DNA of 64,000 nt from Gilliamella sp. wkB308 (GCF_001690185.1 NZ_LZGN01000037.1:1-64000); one strand, 5' to 3'; shown: positions 1-8,345, counted from the stretch's first letter. Numbers and translations are program-made. The notes: generated by a model from the letters alone, not told the origin.

Positions 1-417
1 TTTAAAATCAACATGTTCACCTACCTCATAAATAGGATCACTACCATTCATTATTTTTTGTGCGGGTAAAGCATTAAAATAATCTGCCTGTAATCTTTGC
101 CACTTAGAGGTGTCGCTCGACGGTTGTGCATTGTCATTTTTAACTATGGCTATGTATAAAGCACCATTATATTTTATAATAGCATTTTCTGGATAAGTAA
201 CTAACTCACTCCATTCTGGCACACCTTGTTGTAACAGATATAGTATATTTTTATCAATTCGATTAAATGCGCCATTCATCCATTCCATTGGTGGTTTCGA
301 AGCAGTTTGATCGATGGTGATTCCCCAGCCTCGACTTACATCAGGAAAATCCGTAACTTCCCCTTTTTTTGCTGAATCTGCAAAGATTAAATAATCTGGT
401 TTTTTTTGTATAATCAT
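1..417 (-). CDS. Phage tail fibre protein, N-terminal part (runs off the window)
   Basis: The frame is open from an ATG at 417 to the window edge, so only the N-terminal 139 residues are visible. It starts inside the stop of the preceding DUF2612 gene (4-base overlap), so it belongs to the same tail operon. The visible part has short aromatic-rich segments typical of the baseplate-attachment end of tail fibres (WGITIDQTASKPP, then WMNGAFNRID). Its place as the last gene after baseplate J and DUF2612 is where contractile-tail systems encode the receptor-binding fibre. In a tailocin it would set target range. The receptor-binding tip and any chaperone lie outside the window. Fibre identity comes from position and N-terminal style; the exact family is unknown. 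Confidence 0.7.
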   Translation of the reverse strand, partial: MIIQKKPDYLIFADSAKKGEVTDFPDVSRGWGITIDQTASKPPMEWMNGAFNRIDKNILYLLQQGVPEWSELVTYPENAIIKYNGALYIAIVKNDNAQPSSDTSKWQRLQADYFNALPAQKIMNGSDPIYEVGEHVDFK

Positions 418-1070
418 TGAATAGTTCCTATTTCTTGAAGTCGAACAAATTTGCCTAAATTAAAACCGAATGATGCATTGTCATGCGAAAATCCAAACGG
501 TTCATTATTAATTAGAACAATATATTGATACATAACACCAACAGGTCGGGCTAAAATATCCATTTTACTAATTGCATACAAAGTAAGTGAATTGAGTTGA
601 TCACTGTTAACTAATACGTTCATTGTCATATTTTGGGAATCAATAATATTTCCATTTCTGCCAATCACGAATTTAATTGATTTTACAATGTTTGATATTT
701 CACCACTTTGATAATTTTTAGTAATTTTTGCCTTAATAAAGAAACGATAATCGCTATCATTTAATACAACAGATGCCGTTAAAGCGTCGCCATGTCGATA
801 AAATTCACCAATATCAAATGATAATGCTGTGTTATCTTCTAACCATCCAAAATATTCTTTGGTGATAGCAGAAGGTAATACACGCAAGACGCCAACATGA
901 CGACCAATCAAATCAAGTGCATAACCTGTCGCGTCGTTGATGCTGAGAACATCCGCAATTTGAATGACATTGTTAAACGTGTTACCAGTCTCTTTATTGA
1001 TAGCTTTGATAGTGCCTAATGCCTTGGGTTTTGTACGATATTGCCAAATGAGGAATTTTTCTCTATTCAT
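414..1070 (-). CDS. DUF2612 family baseplate-associated phage protein
   Basis: A 218-residue protein of the DUF2612 type, regularly found between baseplate J and the tail fibre in contractile-tailed phages. It probably works at the baseplate periphery, linking J-type wedge proteins to fibres, but no biochemical role is established that I know of. The N-terminal half (residues 1-70) carries the family-like stretch with ALDLIGRHVGV. The C-terminal half is rich in short beta-type segments and ends with FGFSHDNASFGFN-like repeats of aromatic and Gly residues. It overlaps the end of gene J by 8 bases and the fibre start by 4, so translation is probably coupled. Confidence 0.8.
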   Translation of the reverse strand: MNREKFLIWQYRTKPKALGTIKAINKETGNTFNNVIQIADVLSINDATGYALDLIGRHVGVLRVLPSAITKEYFGWLEDNTALSFDIGEFYRHGDALTASVVLNDSDYRFFIKAKITKNYQSGEISNIVKSIKFVIGRNGNIIDSQNMTMNVLVNSDQLNSLTLYAISKMDILARPVGVMYQYIVLINNEPFGFSHDNASFGFNLGKFVRLQEIGTIQ

Positions 1071-2184
1071 CTATTAGCACCTCAACATGCGTTATCTGTG
1101 CATACTCTCGATAATCGATATTGACAATGTTGGCACTGTTTACAGCGAGTTCTTTAATATAAAATCCGTCAACTAAGTTAATGCTTGAAATAATGCGAGA
1201 TGCATACACATTTTCACCAATTTCAAAATCAAGACTTTTTAAATTAGCTTTAATCTGTTCTGAATTGATATCATTAAAAGATTTGTAACGACCAATTGTC
1301 ATTGAGACATTGATATCGACTTTTTTTGGTCTATCAAAGTGAACTTTTCGAGGTATTTCATCTAATAAATACATCGTCTCAATTTTTCCAAATAGTCCAC
1401 AACCGCCAATTTTCTTTTTAGTGATCACCTCTGCTATTTGTTCATCATCGCCACCAAGGATCACGGCATTAAATGAATGAGCAGGCACACCCTTTTCATC
1501 TGTTTTATTCGTATAGTTTTCATATACTACGCATTTAGTCACACCGGTTATATTCATTAATGCAGACTGTATGCCTTGGCGATCATCATAATTATTGATT
1601 GAATGAGATAACATAAAGCGTTTTAATAGTTGAGCATCAGTTTCTTCATCAACTCCACCATAACTTTGGGTGTTGGCAGTAATTTTATCTACACCGATGA
1701 TAATCGTATTCGGTGTAAATTCATCCATTGCGTTAACGGTATAATGACCTAACTCTAGCGACCTAAATTTTGAACGAGCACTACCTAAATCATTTAATTT
1801 TATTTGCTCGGTTGTTACCCATTTATTCTTATTTTTATCAATATAAATAGCGTTTTGAGGGATTAATGTGTTTGGCGTTCCATTAAAAATGACTTCATCG
1901 ATGTATGAATATGATGCGGTTATTCTGGTTAATCCTGCATACATTGCCCGTTGTTCCAACCACTGCCCCGTTGCTTGATAAGGGTCTAACATCTGAATAA
2001 TAAATGATACTGCTTGATGTATGTTCGATAATTCCTGAGAAAATAAACCGAGCAATTGCCCATCTGGCGTATCACTATCTAAATTGACATTTTCACCATA
2101 AATCGATTTAAAACTTGTTATTAAACGATTTTTAATTGTGTCAAAATCATCAATAACAATTCCTTTATCTGTTATCTGTAACAT
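1063..2184 (-). CDS. Baseplate J-like protein
   Basis: Baseplate wedge protein of the J/gp47 family (373 residues from the start chosen here). J proteins form the wedge ring that surrounds the spike and hub and triggers sheath contraction. Visible family features are the N-terminal DSDTPDGQLLGLFSQ segment, the glycine-containing GGVDEETDAQLLKRF segment near the middle, and the ITGV-x-VYENYT region. A longer frame reaches 2283, but that would overlap the gp25-like gene by about 120 bases. ATG 2184 has GAGG 9 bases upstream, gives an ordinary 20-base overlap, and starts close to the conserved N-terminus. Next in order are gp25 (upstream) and DUF2612 (downstream), the usual arrangement. Confidence 0.9.
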   Translation of the reverse strand: MLQITDKGIVIDDFDTIKNRLITSFKSIYGENVNLDSDTPDGQLLGLFSQELSNIHQAVSFIIQMLDPYQATGQWLEQRAMYAGLTRITASYSYIDEVIFNGTPNTLIPQNAIYIDKNKNKWVTTEQIKLNDLGSARSKFRSLELGHYTVNAMDEFTPNTIIIGVDKITANTQSYGGVDEETDAQLLKRFMLSHSINNYDDRQGIQSALMNITGVTKCVVYENYTNKTDEKGVPAHSFNAVILGGDDEQIAEVITKKKIGGCGLFGKIETMYLLDEIPRKVHFDRPKKVDINVSMTIGRYKSFNDINSEQIKANLKSLDFEIGENVYASRIISSINLVDGFYIKELAVNSANIVNIDYREYAQITHVEVLIDE

Positions 2185-2530
2185 TGAATGAAGCCTCATT
2201 AGAATTGTTGAATTTGTCTGTGTAGGTAATTTGAATGAGAAACTCACGCGTCTCGCTATCCAATAAAATATCGAACTCATCAATACTAATCACACCTTCA
2301 ATGTTGAAAATTTGTTTTTTTATATCAATTTCCAACTGTTTAGTATTTGGGTTTTTATCAAGATAATCAAACCATGCAATGCCGTCATTACGAGCCAAAA
2401 ACCAATCTTTTTTCAAGGATAATAATTTAGTTTTTACACACTGGGCTATTGCATCTGACTGATGTAAATAATTAGCCAAACCTTGCCCAAATGTCCAATC
2501 ATGATTATTGTCTAGCTCTCTTACTTTCAT
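2165..2530 (-). CDS. gp25-like baseplate wedge protein
   Basis: A 121-residue protein in the size range of the T4 gp25/P2 W family of small wedge proteins, whose fold nucleates sheath assembly at the baseplate. It has the short pattern typical of the myoviral baseplate subgroup: N-terminal HDWTFGQGLANYLHQ, WFDYLDKNPN in the middle, and a C-terminal strand pair ending ITYTDKFNNSNEASF. The start overlaps the stop of the spike gene by 4 bases, and the C-terminal codons overlap the start of gene J. Identity is supported by size, position between spike and J, and these segments. Alternative labels in databases could be a DUF2634-like baseplate protein. Confidence 0.75.
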   Translation of the reverse strand: MKVRELDNNHDWTFGQGLANYLHQSDAIAQCVKTKLLSLKKDWFLARNDGIAWFDYLDKNPNTKQLEIDIKKQIFNIEGVISIDEFDILLDSETREFLIQITYTDKFNNSNEASFNVTDNR

Positions 2531-3195
2531 GTTGGCTCTCCTGTCGTGTCATCGCCGCTTTTCACTCCTGTATGTCTATGAGTATTCAAACTAATTCCTT
2601 TGTTTGTTATGACATCTTGTGCAGTGATTATGCCGGAACTAATTGTATTGCCATTAGATTGATTGAAACTACCAATTTGGTCATAGTTTCCAAACTGTTG
2701 ATTATTTCCTTCATGTACAATATTGCCTTTGATATAGATTGTTCCCTCCGTTAGTCGAATATGAGTTTGCCCGTCATCTGTTTGCATCGATACGCCATCA
2801 TGATAAAAATTAGGAATTTTGTTAGGCACACTGTTACAACCTACGATAAAAAAACCATCGCTTAAGTCATTCATGCGATTATCAAGCGGTTTTGATGCTT
2901 CGCCCGATGCAAACCAGCCATCAATGCAACGACTGGAAAAGACCACCAGACCTTCATCACCTGCTTTGATAGGCACCGTCATACAAAAACCGCCGGCGTG
3001 AGGAAATTGTGCAGGAACATCAACCAATGGCGGAATCGATATCTCTTCACCATTTGCTAATACTCTATTAATCATCGGTTTACATTGCACTGTATGACCA
3101 TCAAAACTGATCACCTTTGCAGGCAATGCCGTATAAATATTTGATTGGGCACGTTTAATTTGATTTTCAATTGCTTGGTATAGCGTATCAACCAT
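2527..3195 (-). CDS. Gp138-type membrane-puncturing spike protein
   Basis: A 222-residue central spike protein. Residues 20-110 look like the Gp138 N-terminal OB-fold domain: ALPAKVISFDGHTVQCKP, then PPLVDVPAQFPHAGGF and GDEGLVVFSSRCIDGWF. Residues 130-195 are a repetitive Gly/Asn/Ile beta-helix-like needle. The end carries HRHTGVKSGDDTTGEPT, resembling the apex of phage spikes where a His-x-His pair binds an iron ion. The protein would cap the tube and pierce the outer membrane when the sheath contracts. It is the first gene after an intrinsic terminator and a 380-base gap, so it may be transcribed partly on its own. Confidence 0.85.
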   Translation of the reverse strand: MVDTLYQAIENQIKRAQSNIYTALPAKVISFDGHTVQCKPMINRVLANGEEISIPPLVDVPAQFPHAGGFCMTVPIKAGDEGLVVFSSRCIDGWFASGEASKPLDNRMNDLSDGFFIVGCNSVPNKIPNFYHDGVSMQTDDGQTHIRLTEGTIYIKGNIVHEGNNQQFGNYDQIGSFNQSNGNTISSGIITAQDVITNKGISLNTHRHTGVKSGDDTTGEPT

Positions 3196-3218
3196 AATTT
3201 ACCTACGAATTTAAGCCA

Positions 3219-3245
3219 ATAAAAAACCACCTTTAGCAGGTGGTT
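3219..3245 (-). terminator. Intrinsic terminator inside the tail operon
   Basis: On the minus strand an 8-bp perfect stem (AACCACCT / AGGTGGTT) with a 5-base loop is followed at once by a run of T. It lies after the lipoprotein gene and just before the spike gene, so it would stop late transcripts unless they are antiterminated or a new promoter exists in the gap. Confidence 0.75.
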
Positions 3246-3624
3246 AATTTATTGTTGGTTACAGAGTAATTGTCTTGTATTGACTTATATAATGATTATT
3301 TTAATTAAAATAACTTATTGTTTTATAAAAAGATATCAGAAATTTAATTTTGATTTGATAGATTAGAAAATATTTGAAACGAATGGAAATAAAAAAATTA
3401 CGTTGAGATTGCAATCTTTAGCTTCGGGAACGTTAGTGTATATCTGCTAACTTTAATATTACAGTAAAATGTTTGATTCGATTAAGCGTTTAACTTTGTT
3501 TTAATGAAGCTTTACTTAAGACATCTAAACAATGGTACAATAACCATAAAACTGACCTGATTCCAAAAATTGCAATCTTTTTTAGATATTAATCAAGAAT
3601 ATTCATTTGATTGCATTAATAGGG
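3246..3624. other. Gene-free AT-rich gap between lipoprotein and spike genes
   Basis: About 380 bases with no convincing coding frame. It contains two copies of the 12-mer ATTGCAATCTTT (near 3409 and 3570), the first inside the palindrome GATTGCAATC. Its role is unknown; it could hold a promoter for the spike-to-fibre genes downstream of the terminator. Confidence 0.4.
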
Positions 3625-3912
3625 TTAATTAATTTGCTCAGCAAGTTTAATCACTTCTGAAACAGTTTTACCATCAAGTTTTTGCTTCATGATTTCTTCC
3701 ATTTTCTTATTATCGTAATTTGCTTCGGTAGCCGCCTGCATATTAATTTTACTCAAAGCTGCTGTAAAAGATTGCGCTTCACTGAAGTTAAGGTCTTTTA
3801 CAACTTCAGCTAATGATTCTTGATATTTTTCAGGTGTTGAAGCATCAATCTTTTTATCGCCACAAGCAGTTAATAAAGTTATAGATATTAAAAGTACAAG
3901 TAATTTTTTCAT
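3625..3912 (-). CDS. Small lipoprotein (DUF6694-like) within the tail operon
   Basis: A 95-residue predicted lipoprotein. The N-terminus is a classical type II signal: KK, a hydrophobic core, and the lipobox LLTAC with Cys17 as the lipidated residue. The mature part is charged and helical (TPEKYQESLAEVVKDL, then KKMEEIMKQKLDGKTV) and resembles the DUF6694 lipoproteins found in phage regions. It sits between hub and spike genes, where no structural gene is usually found, and is followed by its own terminator region, so it looks like cargo (a moron). A role in protecting the producer's surface is conceivable but not shown. Confidence 0.75.
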   Translation of the reverse strand: MKKLLVLLISITLLTACGDKKIDASTPEKYQESLAEVVKDLNFSEAQSFTAALSKINMQAATEANYDNKKMEEIMKQKLDGKTVSEVIKLAEQIN

Positions 3913-3972
3913 TTTTCCATCCTTTTATAAATTATATTGGGATGCTCATCCTATATCTAAATTGATAACAAA

Positions 3973-4806
3973 TCAAATTTTTTCGAAGTTACCAAAAATA
4001 CACTGTAATTTGCTTTGCCAGTTATTCCCATATAGATCCCCACTATGTTGTAACGCATTAATTTTATAATCTCCATTGAGTTCTGTGAGTTTAGATTCAA
4101 CTCGAATTAATGCACCTATCTTATAATGCGGATTACATAATGTTGTTATTTCTAACCCTTTATCTGTCTTTTTAGGCGTTCCTATCATGCCCGTCGTTCT
4201 TGAAATAACAAATCCTTCATGATTTGAAATAGCCTTACTTTTGGGGATAACAATCAGTTCGTCATCTTGAATAGACCAATCAGCATCATTATTATTTGCT
4301 ATTTGGTGCATAAGTTCGCGAGTATCACACATGAAAACTTTTCCGCGAGGAAGTGCTTTATTATTAGGAAGATTAACATTGCCTTTTTTTAAACCAAAAC
4401 TTTTTAACGCTTCATTAAAAAAATCATTGTCAGTTTGTCCTTTTTCTAATGTTTTGATAATAACTTTTTCTGTAAAAGCTTTATGACCATCAGCACACCT
4501 TAGGGTCGTGATAATATCCAGTTCAGAAAGTTGATTTTCCACCGTTAAAATATCACCACAAAAAATCATCCGTAAAACATCATCCTGATAACTCACATAT
4601 AATTCTACATAATCATATTGTTTTGTGCTGATTAAATTTCGATTTGAATCGTTGAGGTTGTATATTGAAATTTCAGCAGTGTTAGGATCGGAAGTAAGTG
4701 TTTTATTTACCGAGAAAGTGACTCTAAGATTGTTCAATACAATACTTTCTTTACGATTGCCTATTTTCAGTTCTAAAACTCGCCCGAATTGTCTCACGAT
4801 ATTCAT
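3973..4806 (-). CDS. Baseplate hub protein (gp27/gpD-like)
   Basis: A 277-residue hub protein that should form the ring connecting tube and spike. The N-terminal third has the pattern of the phage hub family: RQFGRVLELKIG, then LNNLRVTFSVNKT, then ISIYNLNDSNRN, with YVSYQDDVLRMIFCGDI forming a first beta barrel. The middle and C-terminal parts include WSIQDDELIVIPK and a GDYKINALQHSGDL segment near the end, as in other hub proteins. The start at 4806 has AAGG almost touching the ATG, and the gene overlaps the plug gene by 56 bases, so translation is probably coupled to it. Placement before the spike gene supports the call. Confidence 0.8.
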   Translation of the reverse strand: MNIVRQFGRVLELKIGNRKESIVLNNLRVTFSVNKTLTSDPNTAEISIYNLNDSNRNLISTKQYDYVELYVSYQDDVLRMIFCGDILTVENQLSELDIITTLRCADGHKAFTEKVIIKTLEKGQTDNDFFNEALKSFGLKKGNVNLPNNKALPRGKVFMCDTRELMHQIANNNDADWSIQDDELIVIPKSKAISNHEGFVISRTTGMIGTPKKTDKGLEITTLCNPHYKIGALIRVESKLTELNGDYKINALQHSGDLYGNNWQSKLQCIFGNFEKI

Positions 4807-5107
4807 CCTTTGTCATAATTAATAATTGCATTCGATTATGTAAGTCATTTTTCGTTATTGCATTTATTCCTAATCCTGATTTGTCATAAAGGACGAAAAC
4901 AAAAGGAAGGTCAAATTCAATAAGCGCTGGACTGCCTACAGACAGTCCTTTATTGGTTGTAATATATTGATTATTGTTAATATCAAACAAATCAAATTGG
5001 TAGCCGACTAATACCGTATTGAACCTTAATGTTAATCGTAAATTCATATCGTATAATGTAAAGGTTTGCTCTAGCACATCATCATAAGTTGTCTGAATTA
5101 TATACAT
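4751..5107 (-). CDS. Baseplate plug family protein
   Basis: A 118-residue protein placed between the Dit-like and hub genes, where contractile phages of this lineage encode the baseplate plug. The sequence is made of short beta strands: VLEQTFTLYDMNLRLTLRFN, then YQFDLFDINNNQYI, then a conserved-looking GLSVGSPALIEFDLPF block. The C-terminal 35 residues are more charged. It would sit at the hub centre and close or orient the tube. The 3' end overlaps the hub gene. The name follows family resemblance and position; there is no catalytic motif to check. Confidence 0.7.
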   Translation of the reverse strand: MYIIQTTYDDVLEQTFTLYDMNLRLTLRFNTVLVGYQFDLFDINNNQYITTNKGLSVGSPALIEFDLPFVFVLYDKSGLGINAITKNDLHNRMQLLIMTKDEYRETIRASFRTENRQS

Positions 5108-5175
5108 ACTTAATCTCTCAAATTTTCTTTATTTACCAACAACTAATCACTTTTTTAGCTTTGAAGTTATCTACA

Positions 5176-5898
5176 TTACTTAATAAACCAACTAAAAATC
5201 TTATAAAGAATAGATTTTAGTTCTTCGGTTTTTTGTGGTTGTGTTTTACCAAGATTCTGTTTTTTAACCGTTTGATTTAGACCACTGGCAATTTGCGTTT
5301 CGACGATAAAAATCTCTCGAAACGTTAAGGCAAACTCACCATAAGTATTTTTTTGTTGAGTCAAACCCACAGAACTTAGAACCATATTATTATATTGCTT
5401 AGCATTAGTTTGCAGGATAACAGGTTCACCACTCCGTTGAATTGCCAGCAATTTTTCGTAAGCGTCTGCGATACGATCTGAAAATAAGCTATTTACAATA
5501 GGAGACTGATATTCAGGTAAAAAATCGGCCACGACTTGATTCAATTTTTCAGCGCTTGTTTGAAAATGTGATGCAAAACGATTTACCATGTTTTCCGCTT
5601 GTGCTGCAAAAGTTTTGATTGGCATCGGCAAAGGGTAATTGGATAAATCTATTCCCAAAAAATGGTCAATCGATAAAGTATTTTTTTCATATCCTACAAT
5701 AAGACCATTTATTGAAATCTCTTTTGGTTCTAAAACTGCATGATCGGCAATATTAGCACCATTTTCAATGGGATTTTCCGTGACTTTTAATTTTGATGTA
5801 TGCTGTTCGACAGTATTAATATCTAAACTGAATACAAAATTGTCAGTAACAATTAACCCACTATTTTTTGATGATTTGTTTAAAATAGATTGAAACAT
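5176..5898 (-). CDS. Dit-like baseplate protein
   Basis: A 240-residue protein immediately after the tape measure gene, with a TGATG start/stop overlap. The N-terminal 60 residues (SGLIVTDNFVFSLDINTVEQH, then VTENPIENGANIADHAVLEPKEI) are the type seen in the Dit N-terminal domain of phage baseplate proteins, where a tube-like domain docks the last tail tube ring. The middle contains a helical stretch that interrupts the barrel, followed by AIQRSGEPVILQT and the FALTFREIFIVET strand typical of these proteins. It should join the tube to the baseplate. The last 35 residues are Lys/Gln rich and probably flexible. Confidence 0.75.
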   Translation of the reverse strand: MFQSILNKSSKNSGLIVTDNFVFSLDINTVEQHTSKLKVTENPIENGANIADHAVLEPKEISINGLIVGYEKNTLSIDHFLGIDLSNYPLPMPIKTFAAQAENMVNRFASHFQTSAEKLNQVVADFLPEYQSPIVNSLFSDRIADAYEKLLAIQRSGEPVILQTNAKQYNNMVLSSVGLTQQKNTYGEFALTFREIFIVETQIASGLNQTVKKQNLGKTQPQKTEELKSILYKIFSWFIK

Positions 5899-7787
5899 CA
5901 GTTAGACCCCATCGCTGTAACTGTATTATCATTGATTCGTCTCGCAGCATTGTCGACAATATTGCAAACTTGATCGAGACCATTCTGAGGTGTAGTTACA
6001 TTCATTGTATTATGAATTATTATTTCACTGTTATTATTGACGTTTTTATTTAATGCAGATAAACCTCCAGCTTTTGCTACATCTGTACTCACGAGTGCAA
6101 GATTCTGGGTTGCGGAATAATTCGTGGCTTTAAGATTTTCTTCTTGAGCTTGTTCATCTTTATCACTACCAAAACCAAAAAAAGAAAGTACACCTTTTAT
6201 TTTACTTTTCATCTTATCGATGACAGCAAAAAACTTGTCTTCAATCCATTTCAAACCATCTTTAAAAGGTTGCGTAATACAGTCAAGAATACCTGAAAAC
6301 GTTTTTCCTAAATTATCGATAAATGAAGTGACATCAACACCCCAAATCTCAAATAATCCTTTTATAAATTCCCAAGCAGCTTTAAATGGCGCTGTAATAA
6401 AATCAGTTATTGCTTCAAAGGTTTGACCAATTTTCTCAGTTGTTGAAGTGCTATCATCCGTCCAAATTGTAAATAAGCTTTTAACCAATTCCCAAGCAGC
6501 TTTAAATGGTGCCGTAATTAAGTCTAAAATTGCGTCAAAGGTAGCGCCTATTGCATTGACCGTTTTCTCGGCATTTTCTTCACTCATACCAAAGTACATG
6601 AGTATATCTTTTATACCATTTTTAAAAAAATTAGTAACTTTATTCCAAAAATCAGAAAAAAAGGAAACAAGAAAATCCCAATTATCGTAAATAAGATAAG
6701 CAGCCAAAGCGATAGCGGTAATAATAGCCAGAATAGGATTAGCTATCATGATAGACGTCAGTGTTTTTATTGCACTGCCAATTGTTTTAATAATTTTAAC
6801 TAAATTTCCAAGCGTTTTGAGAGCATTACCAATACTTAGAATAGCATTGGAGATTGAGGTAATTAATTTAGCCTTAGCTGATACCCACGCTATTTTTCCA
6901 CCTAATAAAAGCAAATAGCCCAATACGGCAAAAATAATACTTTTCCAGTTTTTATCTAAATTTTGCCACCAAGTTATTGCATTTTTGATGTTGTCGATAC
7001 AGGCTTGCCAAAATGGAGCAAATAGACTCTTACCACCTTTTAAGAAAACCATAAAATCATCAATGATCAACAATAATCCAGCTATCAAACCGATGACTAG
7101 CCCAATCGGACTAAACAGCATAGCACGATTTAAGACTGCCCAAGCAACACTCAAGGCTATTATGGCGTTTTCCCAACCAATGGTCTTAGAAATTATCATA
7201 TCGATAAATTCAAAAGCATGTTTTATCACTTGAATAAAATTCGAAACAACACTAATTACAACGTTGATACCTTTGGCAATCAATTCCTTGTTAGCTTTGA
7301 GCCATTTATTAAAGCTTATTACAAGATCAGTTACCCTTGGTAATAATCCTAAAGCAATTTTCGTTTTTATGCTATCAATCGCAAGACCGGACTTCTCAAG
7401 TTCGATCTTATATTTTTTTACTTGTGCCAGTTCACTTTTTGAAATCGAAAATAAGAGATTTTTTTTGCCAGCAAGTTCTTGTGCTTTATCAATAGCGCTA
7501 TTAAAAGCGCTAATCAATTTTTCCCCATAGTTTTTGGCTGCAGCCGTAATACTTGTTAAAGCTTGTTTTAAAATCTCAAATTTAGATTTAGCTTTTTCAG
7601 ATGATTCAGCCGCTTTTTCATTAGATTGACTCGCATCGTTAATCGCATTATTAAGTGTAGTATTTATAACTTTGCCAATGTTAGATAACTTCATTGCACT
7701 GATTTCTAAAAAAGTCGTGACTTTAGTTAGATTGTTTACCTGCGAGATATCAACACCAATTTTTATCAAATATTGCTCTAGATGCAC
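5898..7787 (-). CDS. Tail tape measure protein
   Basis: A 629-residue, mostly helical protein with several hydrophobic stretches (around 165-230, 280-300 and 335-370), as expected for a tape measure that spans the tube and may enter the membrane. At roughly 0.15 nm per residue it would set a tail near 90 nm. The start is a GTG at 7787 with AGGAG 8 bases upstream; the next ATG would remove conserved-looking residues. It directly follows the frameshifted chaperone genes, the standard order. A helical module with TAPFKAAWE recurs about every 40 residues near residues 420-520 (120-bp spacing in DNA), so length could change by repeat gain or loss. Confidence 0.9.
   Translation of the reverse strand: MHLEQYLIKIGVDISQVNNLTKVTTFLEISAMKLSNIGKVINTTLNNAINDASQSNEKAAESSEKAKSKFEILKQALTSITAAAKNYGEKLISAFNSAIDKAQELAGKKNLLFSISKSELAQVKKYKIELEKSGLAIDSIKTKIALGLLPRVTDLVISFNKWLKANKELIAKGINVVISVVSNFIQVIKHAFEFIDMIISKTIGWENAIIALSVAWAVLNRAMLFSPIGLVIGLIAGLLLIIDDFMVFLKGGKSLFAPFWQACIDNIKNAITWWQNLDKNWKSIIFAVLGYLLLLGGKIAWVSAKAKLITSISNAILSIGNALKTLGNLVKIIKTIGSAIKTLTSIMIANPILAIITAIALAAYLIYDNWDFLVSFFSDFWNKVTNFFKNGIKDILMYFGMSEENAEKTVNAIGATFDAILDLITAPFKAAWELVKSLFTIWTDDSTSTTEKIGQTFEAITDFITAPFKAAWEFIKGLFEIWGVDVTSFIDNLGKTFSGILDCITQPFKDGLKWIEDKFFAVIDKMKSKIKGVLSFFGFGSDKDEQAQEENLKATNYSATQNLALVSTDVAKAGGLSALNKNVNNNSEIIIHNTMNVTTPQNGLDQVCNIVDNAARRINDNTVTAMGSN
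6367..6509 (-). repeat. 120-bp-period direct repeat in the tape measure gene
   Basis: A 23-base segment at 6367-6389 recurs exactly at 6487-6509, and the surrounding codons are also similar. The encoded module carries APFKAAWE, with a third diverged copy (QPFKDGLKW) further along. The unit is 40 residues. Confidence 0.75.
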
Positions 7788-7788
7788 T

Positions 7789-8345
7789 TTAATTCTCCTT
7801 TGGCTTTTCAGCCAATCTAACTTCTGCTATCACATGGTGCATATCGATAACATCATCAAGTGAATATACAGTTTTTAATTCGTGGAGTGTTGCATAATTG
7901 TTGACAATAACACTCCACATAAACCAATCTATATCGCTTTCTTGGCTATCTCCTCCAAGCTGAGCGTATTTAGATTGGATAATAGGCCACTTGGTAAAAA
8001 AGCCAAAAAATGGAACTTCAATCCTTCAATGATGATTTGGTAATAATGACTTCTATGCGCATTAAAAAATTCACTGGCTTCTCTTGGATTTTGGAATAGT
8101 ATCTTTTTTCCAGCTTCATCTGTGGCAGTGACATAATCGAGAATAAATCGCTCAATTTCTTCAAATTGCTCAGTACCAATATTAGAAGCTAACTGTCCAA
8201 TATCAAATCCTGATGTAGTATCACCGACAGAAAAACAGCCCTTTAAGAGGGCTGTGAGTTTTTTGAGATATTTATTGGCTTTGTAAAAATCTGCTTGTTT
8301 AAAGGTATAAACAACATTATCTATCGTATAATCTTTGTTTTCCAT
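7789..8345 (-). CDS. Tail assembly chaperone, -1 frameshift fusion product (GT-like)
   Basis: Reading from 8345 in the main frame to the slippery site and then in the -1 frame gives a 185-residue product ending at TAA 7789. The extension after the shift has no stop and contains DIDWFMWSVIVNNYATLHEL, then TVYSLDDVIDMHHVIAEVRLAE. This looks like the usual downstream domain of tail chaperones: a WF-W motif, then a leucine-rich helix pair ending in a charged helix. It has no good start codon or ribosome site of its own and fills the otherwise unexplained gap before the tape measure gene. Lambda G/GT and many other phages make such a fusion by programmed frameshifting. The shift itself is inferred. 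Confidence 0.7.
7929..8345 (-). CDS. Tail assembly chaperone (G-like, unshifted product)
   Basis: A 138-residue protein between the tube and tape measure genes, where tail assembly chaperones are encoded. It would bind the tape measure protein and keep it soluble until tube polymerisation. It starts with MENKDYTIDNVVYTFKQAD, followed by a helical region with CFSVGDTTSGFDIGQLASN and a long helix. Its start abuts the stop of the tube gene. The C-terminal 20 residues after the slippery site would be replaced in the frameshifted product. I see no closer family name from sequence alone. Confidence 0.75.
   Translation of the reverse strand: MENKDYTIDNVVYTFKQADFYKANKYLKKLTALLKGCFSVGDTTSGFDIGQLASNIGTEQFEEIERFILDYVTATDEAGKKILFQNPREASEFFNAHRSHYYQIIIEGLKFHFLAFLPSGLLSNLNTLSLEEIAKKAI
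7995..8010 (-). promoter_or_regulatory. Double slippery site for -1 frameshifting
   Basis: On the minus strand two heptamers of the canonical X-XXY-YYZ form lie in the correct phase: TTTTTTG (8010-8004, codons TTT TTG) and TTTTTTA (8001-7995, codons TTT TTA). Slipping back one base at the second joins the main frame to the open -1 frame that ends at 7789. Confidence 0.7.

Noticed and set aside
2185-2283. Longer start for baseplate J
   Set aside because: It overlaps the gp25-like gene by about 120 bases and reads as antisense-like noise; ATG 2184 has a good ribosome site.
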